NCBI RefSeq assembly: GCF_000614205.1
Contig: NZ_BAKN01000029.1
Location: forward strand, 1-33,753
From: Hoylesella saccharolytica JCM 17484
GTDB taxonomy: Bacteria; Bacteroidota; Bacteroidia; Bacteroidales; Bacteroidaceae
Reading direction: 5' to 3'
DNA: 33,753 nt
Below, piece by piece: positions 25,223 through 33,753 of the stretch. Position 1 is the stretch's first letter. Each line of letters opens with the position of its first letter. The position numbers and the translations under genes were made by a program. The notes under the pieces are model-generated. The model was not told where the DNA came from. It saw nothing but the letters and a program-made list of their open reading frames with translations, and searched no databases.

Positions 25223-26185
25223 ATGAATCAGGCAATCACGCTGAAGCAATTGGCTTTTCGTTATTTTGAAGGCAGTATCACAAAAGAAGAGGGAGTGCGC
25301 CTTTTTGATTTTGTTCGTGCTGATGAATCTCATCTGCAGCAATTACGTCAGTGGGAAAAAGAATGGCTTGCAGAACATATGCTTTCGGACGAAACAAGGA
25401 ATGAATGGCATCGGTTGACTCATAGACTGAAACTGCGGAAGAGTGTGGTGTTCGGGCTAAACCGTAGTGCAATATGGGGTGTTGCCGCCTCGATTGTTGC
25501 TGTCGTGTGTATGACTTATGCTACCTATATTACGTTCCATGAAGTCTTTTTTGTATGTCAGGCTCCAATGGGTGGGCGCACGAATATTGTTTTACCCGAT
25601 GGTTCTCGGGTTATTTTAAACGCAGGGTCGAGTCTGCGCTACTCGAACCGTTTCGGCAACCATAATCGAAAGGTTGAACTTTCAGGTGAGGCTTTCTTCG
25701 ATGTGGCTCGAATGAACAGGTACCCCTTTACTGTGCACACCGCAGGATATGATGTAGTGGTACGGGGCACGCGTTTTAATGTGTCGGCCTATGCCGACGA
25801 TAATTTTGTTGCTACTAAACTTTTCGGGGGTAGGGTAGAGGTGCAGCGTGGTGATACCGCAGTGGAGATGCAGGCTGGTCAGATGGTGGTTTATGATAAG
25901 CAGAGTCAACGGTTGGCAAAATTCCACATTGCAATGGATAATCGGGGATGGGTAGACCATCGGCTAAATGCCGAAGATATGTCGCTGCAGCGGTTGGCAA
26001 AGATTCTTTCACGACAGTATGATGTGAATATTCAAATTGCTGACACCAGGCTTCAAACAGTTGCAGTGACCATGCACCTAAACCATGTAGACAATATTGA
26101 CGATATTATGCTTGCGTTAGGAAAGGTCATACCCGCCGACATTCACCGAAAGGGAAAGTATATTGTTATTAAACCTTTATCTTAG
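25223..26185 (+). CDS. FecR-family anti-sigma factor
   Basis: A 320-residue inner-membrane signalling protein. Residues 1-80 form the cytoplasmic sigma-binding part (LAFRYFEGSITKEEGVRLFD). Residues 82-104 are a single membrane helix (AIWGVAASIVAVVCMTYATYI). The periplasmic FecR domain follows (TNIVLPDGSRVILNAGSSLRY from about 118, then VELSGEAFFDVA and GTRFNVSAY), and the C-terminal DUF4974/STN-like domain closes it (LQRLAKILSRQYDVNIQIAD). It relays occupancy of the outer-membrane SusC receptor to an ECF sigma factor. The SusC gene next door carries the matching N-terminal STN domain. The usual adjacent sigma gene is missing, so its partner must be encoded elsewhere. Confidence 0.9.
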   Translation: MNQAITLKQLAFRYFEGSITKEEGVRLFDFVRADESHLQQLRQWEKEWLAEHMLSDETRNEWHRLTHRLKLRKSVVFGLNRSAIWGVAASIVAVVCMTYATYITFHEVFFVCQAPMGGRTNIVLPDGSRVILNAGSSLRYSNRFGNHNRKVELSGEAFFDVARMNRYPFTVHTAGYDVVVRGTRFNVSAYADDNFVATKLFGGRVEVQRGDTAVEMQAGQMVVYDKQSQRLAKFHIAMDNRGWVDHRLNAEDMSLQRLAKILSRQYDVNIQIADTRLQTVAVTMHLNHVDNIDDIMLALGKVIPADIHRKGKYIVIKPLS

Positions 26186-26238
26186 TTATTTTTTGTATCT
26201 TATAAACTATTCATCTAATAAATAAATTAAAACTATCA

Positions 26239-29200
26239 ATGAAAAGAAATCGACTTAGACTTTATTGTCTGTTCTTCTTCGTTTCGATGTTGTCGATGGG
26301 GATGAGTCTGCAAGCCCAGACCATAACCAAGACCTTCAGAAATGTTCCGTTGAAGCAGGTTTTGAAAGAGATAGAACAACAGACCAAGATGTCGTTTGTT
26401 TATCGCAGTTCAGACTTCGACGTGAATAAGAAAATAACGGCAATATTCAAGGATGTGCCTTTGCGTAAGGTTCTTGAAACGATTTTGGAATCTGAATTTG
26501 AAATTCAGAAAAATATCGTAACGATTCATAAAGCCGTTGACAAACCGGCTGTTGTTCCCGCTACGCCGACCGGACAAGATAAGGGTAAAAAGCTACTTTC
26601 TGGACGGGTTGTCGATACTTATGGTGAACCCGTTATTGGTGCTACGGTGCGCTCCGTTTCTTCAGCCGATGCCACGGTAACCGATACTGATGGTAATTTC
26701 AATATTTCGCTTCCTGCCACTGGAACCATCCATGTGTCGTACATCGGCTATAATGATAGGGAGATGCGTATTGCCGGTAAACAAAGCATCATTGTAACGT
26801 TGGAAGAAGATAAGAAAATGCTCGATGAGATTGTGGTTATCGGTTATGGAACCACCACTCGCCGTAGTATTACGGGCGCTGTAGATCAGGTAAAATCCAA
26901 CATGCTTGAAAACCGTCCAGTAACTAATGTTACGCAGGCTTTGCAGGGAGCAGCACCTAATCTTATTATTCAGCGTAAAAACTACAATCCTAACAGTGAG
27001 GATAACAATATCAATATTCGCGGTATTAGCACAACTAATAGCAATGCTCCACTGATCGTTATTGACGGACTAGTGTCAAGCGATGGCGCTCTTGATCAGC
27101 TCAATCCCAATGATATTGACAATATCTCTGTGCTCAAAGATGCTGGTGCGGCGGCCATCTACGGATCACGCTCTTCCAATGGTGTCCTTCTTATTACGAC
27201 GAAAAAGGGGCATTATAACGAGCCAACGAAGATACGGCTTAGCACTGCTGTTGGTTGGGAATATCCCGATATTCTTTTTACTCCTGTCAAGGGTTATCAG
27301 AATGCTACGTTAAAGAATGTAATGCTAATGAATTCAGGACTTCTGCCCGAGTTTACTCCCGAGAAAATCAAAGACCTATACGACCATCAAAGTGAAGAGC
27401 AGTGGTTCTTACCTCAGATATTCCGCACAGCTTTGCAACAAAATCATAATATCAGTGTGCAGGGAGGTAGTCAGAAAACCACTTATTTACTGTCAGGAGG
27501 CTATATGAATCAAGAGAGCAATTATGTTGGTAACAAAGATTTCGGTGTGCAGCGCTATAACTTGCGGTCGAATATTACAACCGAATTGGGTGCAGTTAAA
27601 GTGCAGGCTTTGCTGGCTTTCACTCGTAATAACAGTGTCAGTACAACAGGTAGTAGTCTTGAAATCGACGCAGAGCGGATACCACCTTATTATTATTATA
27701 AGATGAAAGAAAATGGCAAGTATCTCATTAACGACGTTCTTTCTGAATTTAATCCACTGGGTAGTCTTGAAAGTAATGGCACCAATAAGTATCGAAACAA
27801 CGATTTTGTGGCTAATTTAAATGGGGAGATTAAAATCTTTGATGGTTTGAAATTGCGTGGCGTATTTGGTGCTAATATTACCGGACAACACCGTTATACA
27901 CGCACTTATAAAGTACCGTATTACACACGACCAGATCAGGAAAAACCCTCACGCTATGCCAATGAGAACTATTACACCTCTGATTGGAATTACGACGCTT
28001 ATTTGCTGAATACGCAATTACTTCTCGACTACAATAAAACGTTTGGTAAACATGTCGTGAGCGGACTTTTCGGTGTTACGAATGAATCGTTTACGTCTAC
28101 AAGTAACGAGATTCGGGTACTGAAGCCTAATGAAGATTTGGGTACGCAGAGTAGCAACAATGCTCAGATTGTTGTTGGAGGCGGTTCTTCTGTTTCTCCT
28201 GAAAATACTACGCGTACCAGTATTACATCCCTTCTTGGGCGTTTGTCTTACAACTTTTATGAGAAGTATTATGCCGAGTTTAATTTCCGGTACGACGGTT
28301 CTTCTAAATTTGCCAGTAAAAATCGCTGGGGATTCTTTCCATCTCTTTCTTTAGGGTGGCGTATTTCGTCGGAATCTTGGATGAAGGAGTATCAGCAGCA
28401 TGTGGGTGACTTAAAAATTCGTGGTTCATATGGTGTCTTAGGGAATCAGACCATTGGTACCTACGACCGATATACTACTTATAATATGTATTCAAATACA
28501 TACGCCTACAACAACTCTTCGGTTACAGGGGCCGGTTTTACACTGGGGTCTGAAGATTTGAAGTGGGAGAAAACGCATACGATAAATTTAGGGTTGGATG
28601 CTTCATTTCTTCACAATACACTTATATTCTCGTTTGATTATTACTATAAGCGTACGGTGGACATCTTGATGAAACCGGTTATTCCGTCTGTCTATGGTAC
28701 CAGTCAGAATATGGCTAATCTAGGTGAAGTGAGTAATCGGGCTGGGAATTCTCACTTAATTATCGACTCAAGTCTGGTTATTTTATACATACTTTCAGTG
28801 CGAACATAGCCGATTCGTTCAATAAGTTGGAAAAATTTCCAGAAGATGAAGAGATTACCCACAATGATGAAATCTATTTTATCAAGCGGGTAGGTGTGCC
28901 TCTTGGCTCTTATTATGGTTATAAAACGGATGGCTTTTTCAAAAATTATGAAGAAATAGGAACTTCTGCACTACCAGTTGGGGCGAATGTGCATCCTGGT
29001 GATTTGAAATTTGTTGATCGGAATAATGACGGCATCATAGATTCCAAGGACCGCTATATTCTAGGTAACGCCTTTCCTCGTTATACCTTTGGTTTTAACT
29101 ATTCTATTACATGGAAGGGACTTGATTTCAGTATTTTTGCACAGGGAGTGGGAAAACGTGAGATGATGGTCCGGGGTGAACTGATGGAACCATTTCATTC

Positions 29201-29594
29201 CAATTACTCTTATGTTATGTTCCAACATCAGCTTGATTTTTGGACACCGACTAACACCGATGCACGCTGGCCACGTCTGACAGCCCCAAGTTCTGCTTCG
29301 AGTGCCAACAATTGGCGTCGGCCCTCAGATATCTATATGCTTAATGGTGCTTATCTACGATTGAAGAATATTATGCTGGGTTACACCTTGCCCCAAGTAT
29401 GGACAACAAAGTTTGGTATCAATAAAGTTAGAGCTTATGTCACAGGACAAAATATTCTAACCTTCAGCCATAACTCATTTATAGATCCTGAATCATCCGA
29501 GTTTAACAACAGAATGCAAAACAGTGGTGCTAATAGTGCTCGTAATTATCCTACGCTGAAATACTATGGTTTTGGGCTTGATATTGAGTTTTAA
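26239..29594 (+). CDS. SusC/RagA-family TonB-dependent outer-membrane receptor (one frameshift)
   Basis: Imports oligosaccharides across the outer membrane together with SusD. Domains: signal peptide (1-26, ending LQA-QT); STN signalling domain (about 29-98); CarboxypepD_reg-like domain (120-195, GRVVDTYGEPVIGATV); plug (IVVIGYGTTTRRSITGAV, NIRGISTTN, DAGAAAIYGSRSSNGVLLIT); and the beta barrel. Near 28739 the frame breaks: CGGGCTGG stands where CGGGGCTGG is expected. With that base restored, NRGWEFSLNYRLKSGYF continues into KFPEDEEITHNDEIYFIKR and the barrel ends with YGFGLDIEF, a typical C-terminal aromatic strand. The whole is 1118 residues, a normal size for an STN-containing SusC. I read it as one intact gene with a sequencing error. 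Confidence 0.9.
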
Positions 29595-29614
29595 ATTATA
29601 AAGGAATAATAATT

Positions 29615-31231
29615 ATGAAAGTAAAGAAATATATAGTTGTTTTTCTGTTCGGTGTAATGACTTTAATGGGTTGTAACGGTATGGACAACGAACCGACTAA
29701 TAGTTATACTGACAGAAACTTTTGGACATCTATTGAAAAAGCCCAGTATATGCTGAATATGGCTTATAATCAGTTGTATAGTGCCGGTAAAATGTGGAAT
29801 GATGAGCGATTAAGCGATAATGTGTTTCAAGGTCGAACCTTTACTGATCAGCGGAGAATGCGTAATGGTATTGCCGATGCTTCTCTTTCAATCTTTGCTT
29901 CAGAGTGGGCTGAGTTATATGAAGGTATTAAAACCTGTAATGTGTTTCTTGAACATATAGATGTTCTTCAGGCTTCTGATGTGGTGAAGAAGAATATGAA
30001 AGCGCAGGCACGCTTTATTAGAGCTTCACTTTTCTTTCGTCTAACCAACTTCTATGGTGCAGTTCCTTTCTTTACAAAAGATATCTCATGGGAGGAGTCG
30101 CATACCATTGCTCGTACGCCACGTGTAAAGATTATTCAATGGATTCATACTGAACTTGCCGAGATACTTACTGATTTAGATAACCGTATTGCTATGGATG
30201 CTTCTGCAAATGGTAAAATTAGTCAGGCTGCGGATTTGATGCTTCAAGCTCGGGTATATCTGTATGATGGCGACTGGGCTAATGTGCAGAAATATTGCGA
30301 ACTGTTGATGAGTGGTGATTATGGTATTTATCAGTTGTTTCCCAATTACAGTGGTCTCTTTGATCAAGATAACGAGTACAACAGCGAGGTGATTATGGAT
30401 GTTGCTTATGTTCCAACGACTCGCACATGGGGTGAAATGTATGATATGTGTCCACCATCAAAAGGTGGACGTGTGTCGAGTACGGCTCCTACACAAAGTC
30501 TTGTAGACAATTATCTGACTTTAGACGGCGAAACGATTGACGAATCGACTACATATAATCCCGCCAATCCTTATGTTAATCGTGACCCTCGTTTGACGGC
30601 TACAGTCGTATACGATGGTTACGACTGGAGTGGAAATGTGAAAGATGGCAGTACAAATGTTGTCATTCATATCCATCCCAATTCTGCGGATAAGTCCGAT
30701 GCTTATCAAGGACCTACCGCCAATCAATCGTGTACGGGCTATTATGTCCGTAAGTATTATGACACAAAGCATGAAGCAGGTGTAGAAGCTGCCAATAATA
30801 TTATTATTATGCGTTATGCTGATGTGCTCCTGATGTATGCTGAGGCCATGAACGAACAAGGCAAGATGAGCATCGATGTGTGGAATAAAACCATTCGTCC
30901 CATTCGCAAACGGGCTGGTTTTACTGCTGCCAAAGCTTTAGATTATCCGTCAACTGCTGATCAGGCCACGATGCGACAGCTTTTGCGTCGTGAGCGTCGA
31001 TCTGAATTGGCACTTGAGGGACTTCGTTGGTTTGATATCAAACGCTGGAAGGCCGGATCTGAATATCTTAACGGTCCTGTATATGGCGCTCGTTTCGGTA
31101 ACAATAATTCACTGATAAAGCTGGACAACTATAAGTTTCTTGAGACGAGAGATTATCTCTGGTCGGTACCTCTGTCGCAACTTGACATCAATGGTCATCT
31201 TAAACCCAACAATTCAGGCTATTCTAACTAA
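29615..31231 (+). CDS. SusD/RagB-family glycan-binding lipoprotein
   Basis: Surface lipoprotein of 538 residues that caps the SusC barrel and delivers glycan. The lipobox TLMGC places the lipidated Cys at residue 20. The body has the TPR-like helical SusD fold: AQARFIRASLFFRLTNFYGAVPF (residues about 129-151) is the hallmark segment. The conserved C-terminal region follows: IIIMRYADVLLMYAEAMNE, RRERRSELALEGLRWFDIKRW and WSVPLSQLDINGHLKPN. It starts 20 bases after susC. Length is usual for the family. Confidence 0.95.
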   Translation: MKVKKYIVVFLFGVMTLMGCNGMDNEPTNSYTDRNFWTSIEKAQYMLNMAYNQLYSAGKMWNDERLSDNVFQGRTFTDQRRMRNGIADASLSIFASEWAELYEGIKTCNVFLEHIDVLQASDVVKKNMKAQARFIRASLFFRLTNFYGAVPFFTKDISWEESHTIARTPRVKIIQWIHTELAEILTDLDNRIAMDASANGKISQAADLMLQARVYLYDGDWANVQKYCELLMSGDYGIYQLFPNYSGLFDQDNEYNSEVIMDVAYVPTTRTWGEMYDMCPPSKGGRVSSTAPTQSLVDNYLTLDGETIDESTTYNPANPYVNRDPRLTATVVYDGYDWSGNVKDGSTNVVIHIHPNSADKSDAYQGPTANQSCTGYYVRKYYDTKHEAGVEAANNIIIMRYADVLLMYAEAMNEQGKMSIDVWNKTIRPIRKRAGFTAAKALDYPSTADQATMRQLLRRERRSELALEGLRWFDIKRWKAGSEYLNGPVYGARFGNNNSLIKLDNYKFLETRDYLWSVPLSQLDINGHLKPNNSGYSN

Positions 31232-31257
31232 TTTAAAATCCAATACGATAAAAATAA

Positions 31258-32411
31258 ATGATTATGAAAACAAAAATATTTTCATCACTTCTTGTACTTT
31301 GTATCTCTATTCTGGGTACATCATGCACATCCGACATGGAATATAAGGATGTGAACGTGACATCTGTTCAGCAACTTTATACGCCGAAAGATAATGTTGG
31401 TATTGAACTGCAGGCATCGGCTACCGCTTCCGTTTTCTTTGAGTGGGCTTCAGCATTAGCCGAAGACGGAATTTCTCCTCAGTATGAAGTGCTTTTCGAT
31501 AAGGTAGGTGGCGATTTCTCAAAGCCGGTTTATTCGCAGACTTCCGATGACATGGGTTTGCGGTCTTATGCCACCATCAGTCATAAAACGCTCGATAAGG
31601 TGGCTCAGTTGGCAGGCTTTGGTAGCGGGGAGAAGGGAAGTCTTGTTTGGACGGTTCGTTCTTCGCGAGGTGTTGTGCAGCAGAGGGCTACGGTTGTGCG
31701 TACGCTAACTGTTACCCGCTTATTGGGTTTTACTGAAATTCCTGCACAGCTTTTCATCACGGGCGAAGGTTCTGAAGGTGGAACCGATGTATCGAAGGCG
31801 TTGGCTTTTGCTTCGCCCGCCAGCGGAGAATTCACGATATTTACCAAACTGGAGGCCGGAAAGAAGTATCATTTCGTTAGCGGAAAAGATACTGAGGCTC
31901 GTGTGTTTTATACCGAGAGCGGGAAACTGAAGGAAAGTTCTACCGGCGATGGAGCTGCCACCGTCAGCGAAACGGTATATACAGAATTAATCTCGACTTC
32001 AACATCTCTACCGTTGCTATGGCCAAGGTGGTAAGTTTGGGTTGGTTCTTCAGTCCGAGTAATAAGGTTGACATCGCTTTGACCTATCAGGGTAACGGAA
32101 TTTGGAAGGGTACCGGCAAAACAGAATTTCATCAGGAAGCTTGGGGACGCGATGAAAGATACAAGTTTGAGATGGTTTATGATAGAGACGGAACCCGGCT
32201 GGTAAGCCACTGGGGACCCACCAACCCTTCGCTCGATAGTCGTCCGGGCGATAATGAAGATCCTGCCTACTTTAATATGCAAGAGTGGCCGACATCGCAG
32301 TGGAACAATAAGTGGAAACTCCATGGCAAGTTTGACAACCAAATGACCACTTTTACGGTGTATCTTAATGGTGAGGGCGTTTATAGGCATACAGTGGAAT
32401 TGGCGCAATAA
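31258..32411 (+). CDS. SusE/SusF-like surface glycan-binding lipoprotein (one frameshift)
   Basis: Lipoprotein with lipobox ILGTSC (Cys23; start Met1 or Met3). The N-terminal SusE-type Ig-like region (KDVNVTSVQQLYTPKDNVGIELQASATASVFFEW, given here in part as YTPKDNVGIEL) is followed by a SusE/F beta-sandwich with LFITGEGSEGG and KLEAGKKYHFVSGKD. The last domain (GWFFSPSNKVDIALTYQGNG, WGRDERYKFEMVYDRDG) is in another frame. The break lies near 31981: VSETVY must join to RINLDFNISTVAMAKVV, which fits loss of one base (or gain of two). Restored, the protein is about 384 residues. Its place between SusD and GH76 points to a surface mannan-binding role, which is inferred. Confidence 0.8.
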
Positions 32412-32424
32412 AGATGATATAGCT

Positions 32425-33591
32425 ATGAAGAAGTTTTTTAAGATTTTGATATTCCTCTTTTTGGGCACGACTTCTTTATTCTCGTGCCAGAATATCGAAG
32501 ATGAATATAACAATAAAGGGCTTTACGCCATTGATTGGAACGCGGCCGCCGACAGCGCAACCGATGCTTTGCTGACTCGTTTTTGGAATCCTAATACGCA
32601 TTATTTTGTCTACGATGCCGATGTATTCGAAAACGGAACCACACCCGGCTACTGGCCGCAGGCTCATGCCATGGACGTCGTTATTGATGCTTATATCCGA
32701 ACGAACAATGCTAAATATAGCGAGATGTTCGACCAATGGTATGAAGGAATTAAGGCCGTAAACCCTTACCAGCGCAACCGAGGCTATCGCAATAATTATT
32801 ACGACGATTCGGAATGGATTGCCTTGACAATGTTGCGCCTCTATGAGGTTACAAAGAAAGCGCAGTATCTGAACACGGCTACCGACCTTTTTGAATGGAT
32901 AAAAACGGGATGGAACGACCAAGGCGGTGGCGGAATTGCATGGGAGTCAATAAAACATCGGTTCAGTAAAAATGCCTGTTCTAACGGTCCCGCAGCCATC
33001 TTGGCCGCTCGTCTTTATCGTGTAACCAAAAACGAGGATTATCTCGTTTGGGCAAAAAAAATCTATGCCTGGGAGAAAGAACATCTCTTCAACCTCGCTA
33101 CAGGTGCCGTTTATGATCATCTCAACGCCAATACGGGCGAACTTAACACGATGACGCTGAGTTACAATCAGGGCACTTTCCTCGGAGCCGCACACGAGCT
33201 GTACCGGCTTACCGGCGAAGGTGAATATCTGAACGATGCCCGTAAGGCTGCTTTCTATGCCATTACCAACGGCACAATGATTGATACCGGTAACAACGTA
33301 TTGCGCGATGAGGGCAATGGCGATGGCGGTCTTTTCAAAGGTATTTTTATGCGCTATTTTACGCAGCTGATTCTTGACAAAAATCTCACTGACAGTTACC
33401 GAAAAAAGTTTACAACCTTTTTCAACAACAATGCCGAAACGTTGTGGCGAAAGGGTGTGCTCAAAGCCGATTTGCTCTTCGGCACTGCATGGACAACGCC
33501 CACTATCGGCACCACGCAGCTTACGTCGATGGTCAGCGGCTGTACCATGATCGAGGCGAAGGCTTATTACGAACAGCATACAGACAATTGA
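32425..33591 (+). CDS. GH76 endo-alpha-1,6-mannanase lipoprotein
   Basis: Glycoside hydrolase family 76 enzymes cut the alpha-1,6-mannan backbone of yeast or mycobacterial mannans. The 388-residue protein has a lipoprotein signal (TTSLFSC, Cys21), placing it on the cell surface. The alpha/alpha-barrel follows, with the paired catalytic aspartates Asp127-Asp128 in NNYYDDSEWIALTMLRLYE and later segments GGGIAWES, NGPAAILAARLY and SYNQGTFLGAA. The ATG at 32425 is chosen because it starts the signal peptide; upstream in-frame codons overlap the previous gene. It is 13 bases after that gene, so it is the last gene of the locus in view. SusC/D/E plus GH76 resembles the alpha-mannan loci of Bacteroides thetaiotaomicron. 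Confidence 0.92.
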   Translation: MKKFFKILIFLFLGTTSLFSCQNIEDEYNNKGLYAIDWNAAADSATDALLTRFWNPNTHYFVYDADVFENGTTPGYWPQAHAMDVVIDAYIRTNNAKYSEMFDQWYEGIKAVNPYQRNRGYRNNYYDDSEWIALTMLRLYEVTKKAQYLNTATDLFEWIKTGWNDQGGGGIAWESIKHRFSKNACSNGPAAILAARLYRVTKNEDYLVWAKKIYAWEKEHLFNLATGAVYDHLNANTGELNTMTLSYNQGTFLGAAHELYRLTGEGEYLNDARKAAFYAITNGTMIDTGNNVLRDEGNGDGGLFKGIFMRYFTQLILDKNLTDSYRKKFTTFFNNNAETLWRKGVLKADLLFGTAWTTPTIGTTQLTSMVSGCTMIEAKAYYEQHTDN

Positions 33592-33626
33592 ATGCGGGCA
33601 GGGTGTTGGCAATATTCGGCATGGGC

Positions 33627-33753
33627 AGAAAAAAGTTTTTTTCGCTCTGCTGAGTGTCGGCGCCTGAAAAAAAGTTTTTTTTGCTCCGCTGAGTGTCGGT
33701 GCCCTGAAAAAAAGTTTTTTTGCTCCGCTGAGTGTCGGTGCCCTGAAAAAAAG
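33627..33753. repeat. Tandem repeat of 38-40 bp, continuing past the window end
   Basis: Copies lie at 33627-33664 (diverged), 33665-33704, 33705-33743 and 33744-33753 (cut). Each starts with a run of six or seven A, then G, then seven or eight T (a near-palindrome), then GC(T/C)CGCTGAGTGTCGG and GTGCCC. Copies differ mainly in T-run length. It begins 36 bases after the GH76 stop. It may act as a terminator-like element, but its function is unknown. The window stops inside it. Confidence 0.85.

Overview
The window looks like a piece of a Bacteroidales chromosome, most likely Prevotellaceae or a close relative. The evidence is: promoters of the Bacteroidetes type (TTTG, 19-21 bases, TAnnTTTG); few Shine-Dalgarno sites; a FecR/SusC/SusD glycan-uptake locus; a DAHP synthase fused to a C-terminal chorismate mutase; meso-diaminopimelate dehydrogenase; and a tyrosine autokinase with a YG-repeat tail. 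The genus is a guess from gene content only. Both ends of the window lie inside repeats (a duplicated barstar gene on the left, a 38-40 bp tandem repeat on the right), so it may be one whole draft contig.

Layout. (1) 1-2199, minus strand: a small cluster with two near-identical barstar-like genes, a secreted unknown protein and a lipoprotein, resembling an immunity-gene array. (2) 2200-3474: non-coding, with a pyrimidine-rich tract and short palindromic repeats. (3) 3475-8733, plus strand: a phenylalanine/tyrosine operon (prephenate dehydratase, aminotransferase, DAHP synthase/chorismate mutase, prephenate dehydrogenase, then an EEP-family hydrolase). It is preceded by a promoter, a 25-codon leader peptide with nine consecutive Tyr/Phe codons, and mutually exclusive antiterminator and terminator hairpins. 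This is a complete ribosome-mediated attenuator and the best finding here. (4) 8808-11157: ffh and folD. (5) 11160-14128: a small TPR protein and a four-subunit 2-oxoacid:ferredoxin oxidoreductase operon, ending at a terminator. (6) 14441-19199, minus strand: etfB, etfA, acyl-CoA dehydrogenase and ddh, probably cotranscribed. (7) 19200-20213: non-coding, with the same palindromic repeat family. (8) 20214-24108: rfbA, a Wzc-like tyrosine autokinase and a HAD hydrolase. (9) 24189-24862, minus strand: rpsP with a long acidic tail. (10) 25223-33591: a polysaccharide utilisation locus (FecR anti-sigma, STN-type SusC, SusD, SusE/F-like lipoprotein, GH76 alpha-1,6-mannanase), suggesting alpha-mannan use.

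Sequence quality: I find ten reading-frame breaks in seven otherwise intact, conserved genes, including essential ffh and rpsP. Nearly all fit loss of a base from a short run, most often G before C. I treat them as sequencing errors and annotate those genes at full length. There are no tRNA, rRNA, CRISPR or transposase genes that I can recognise.
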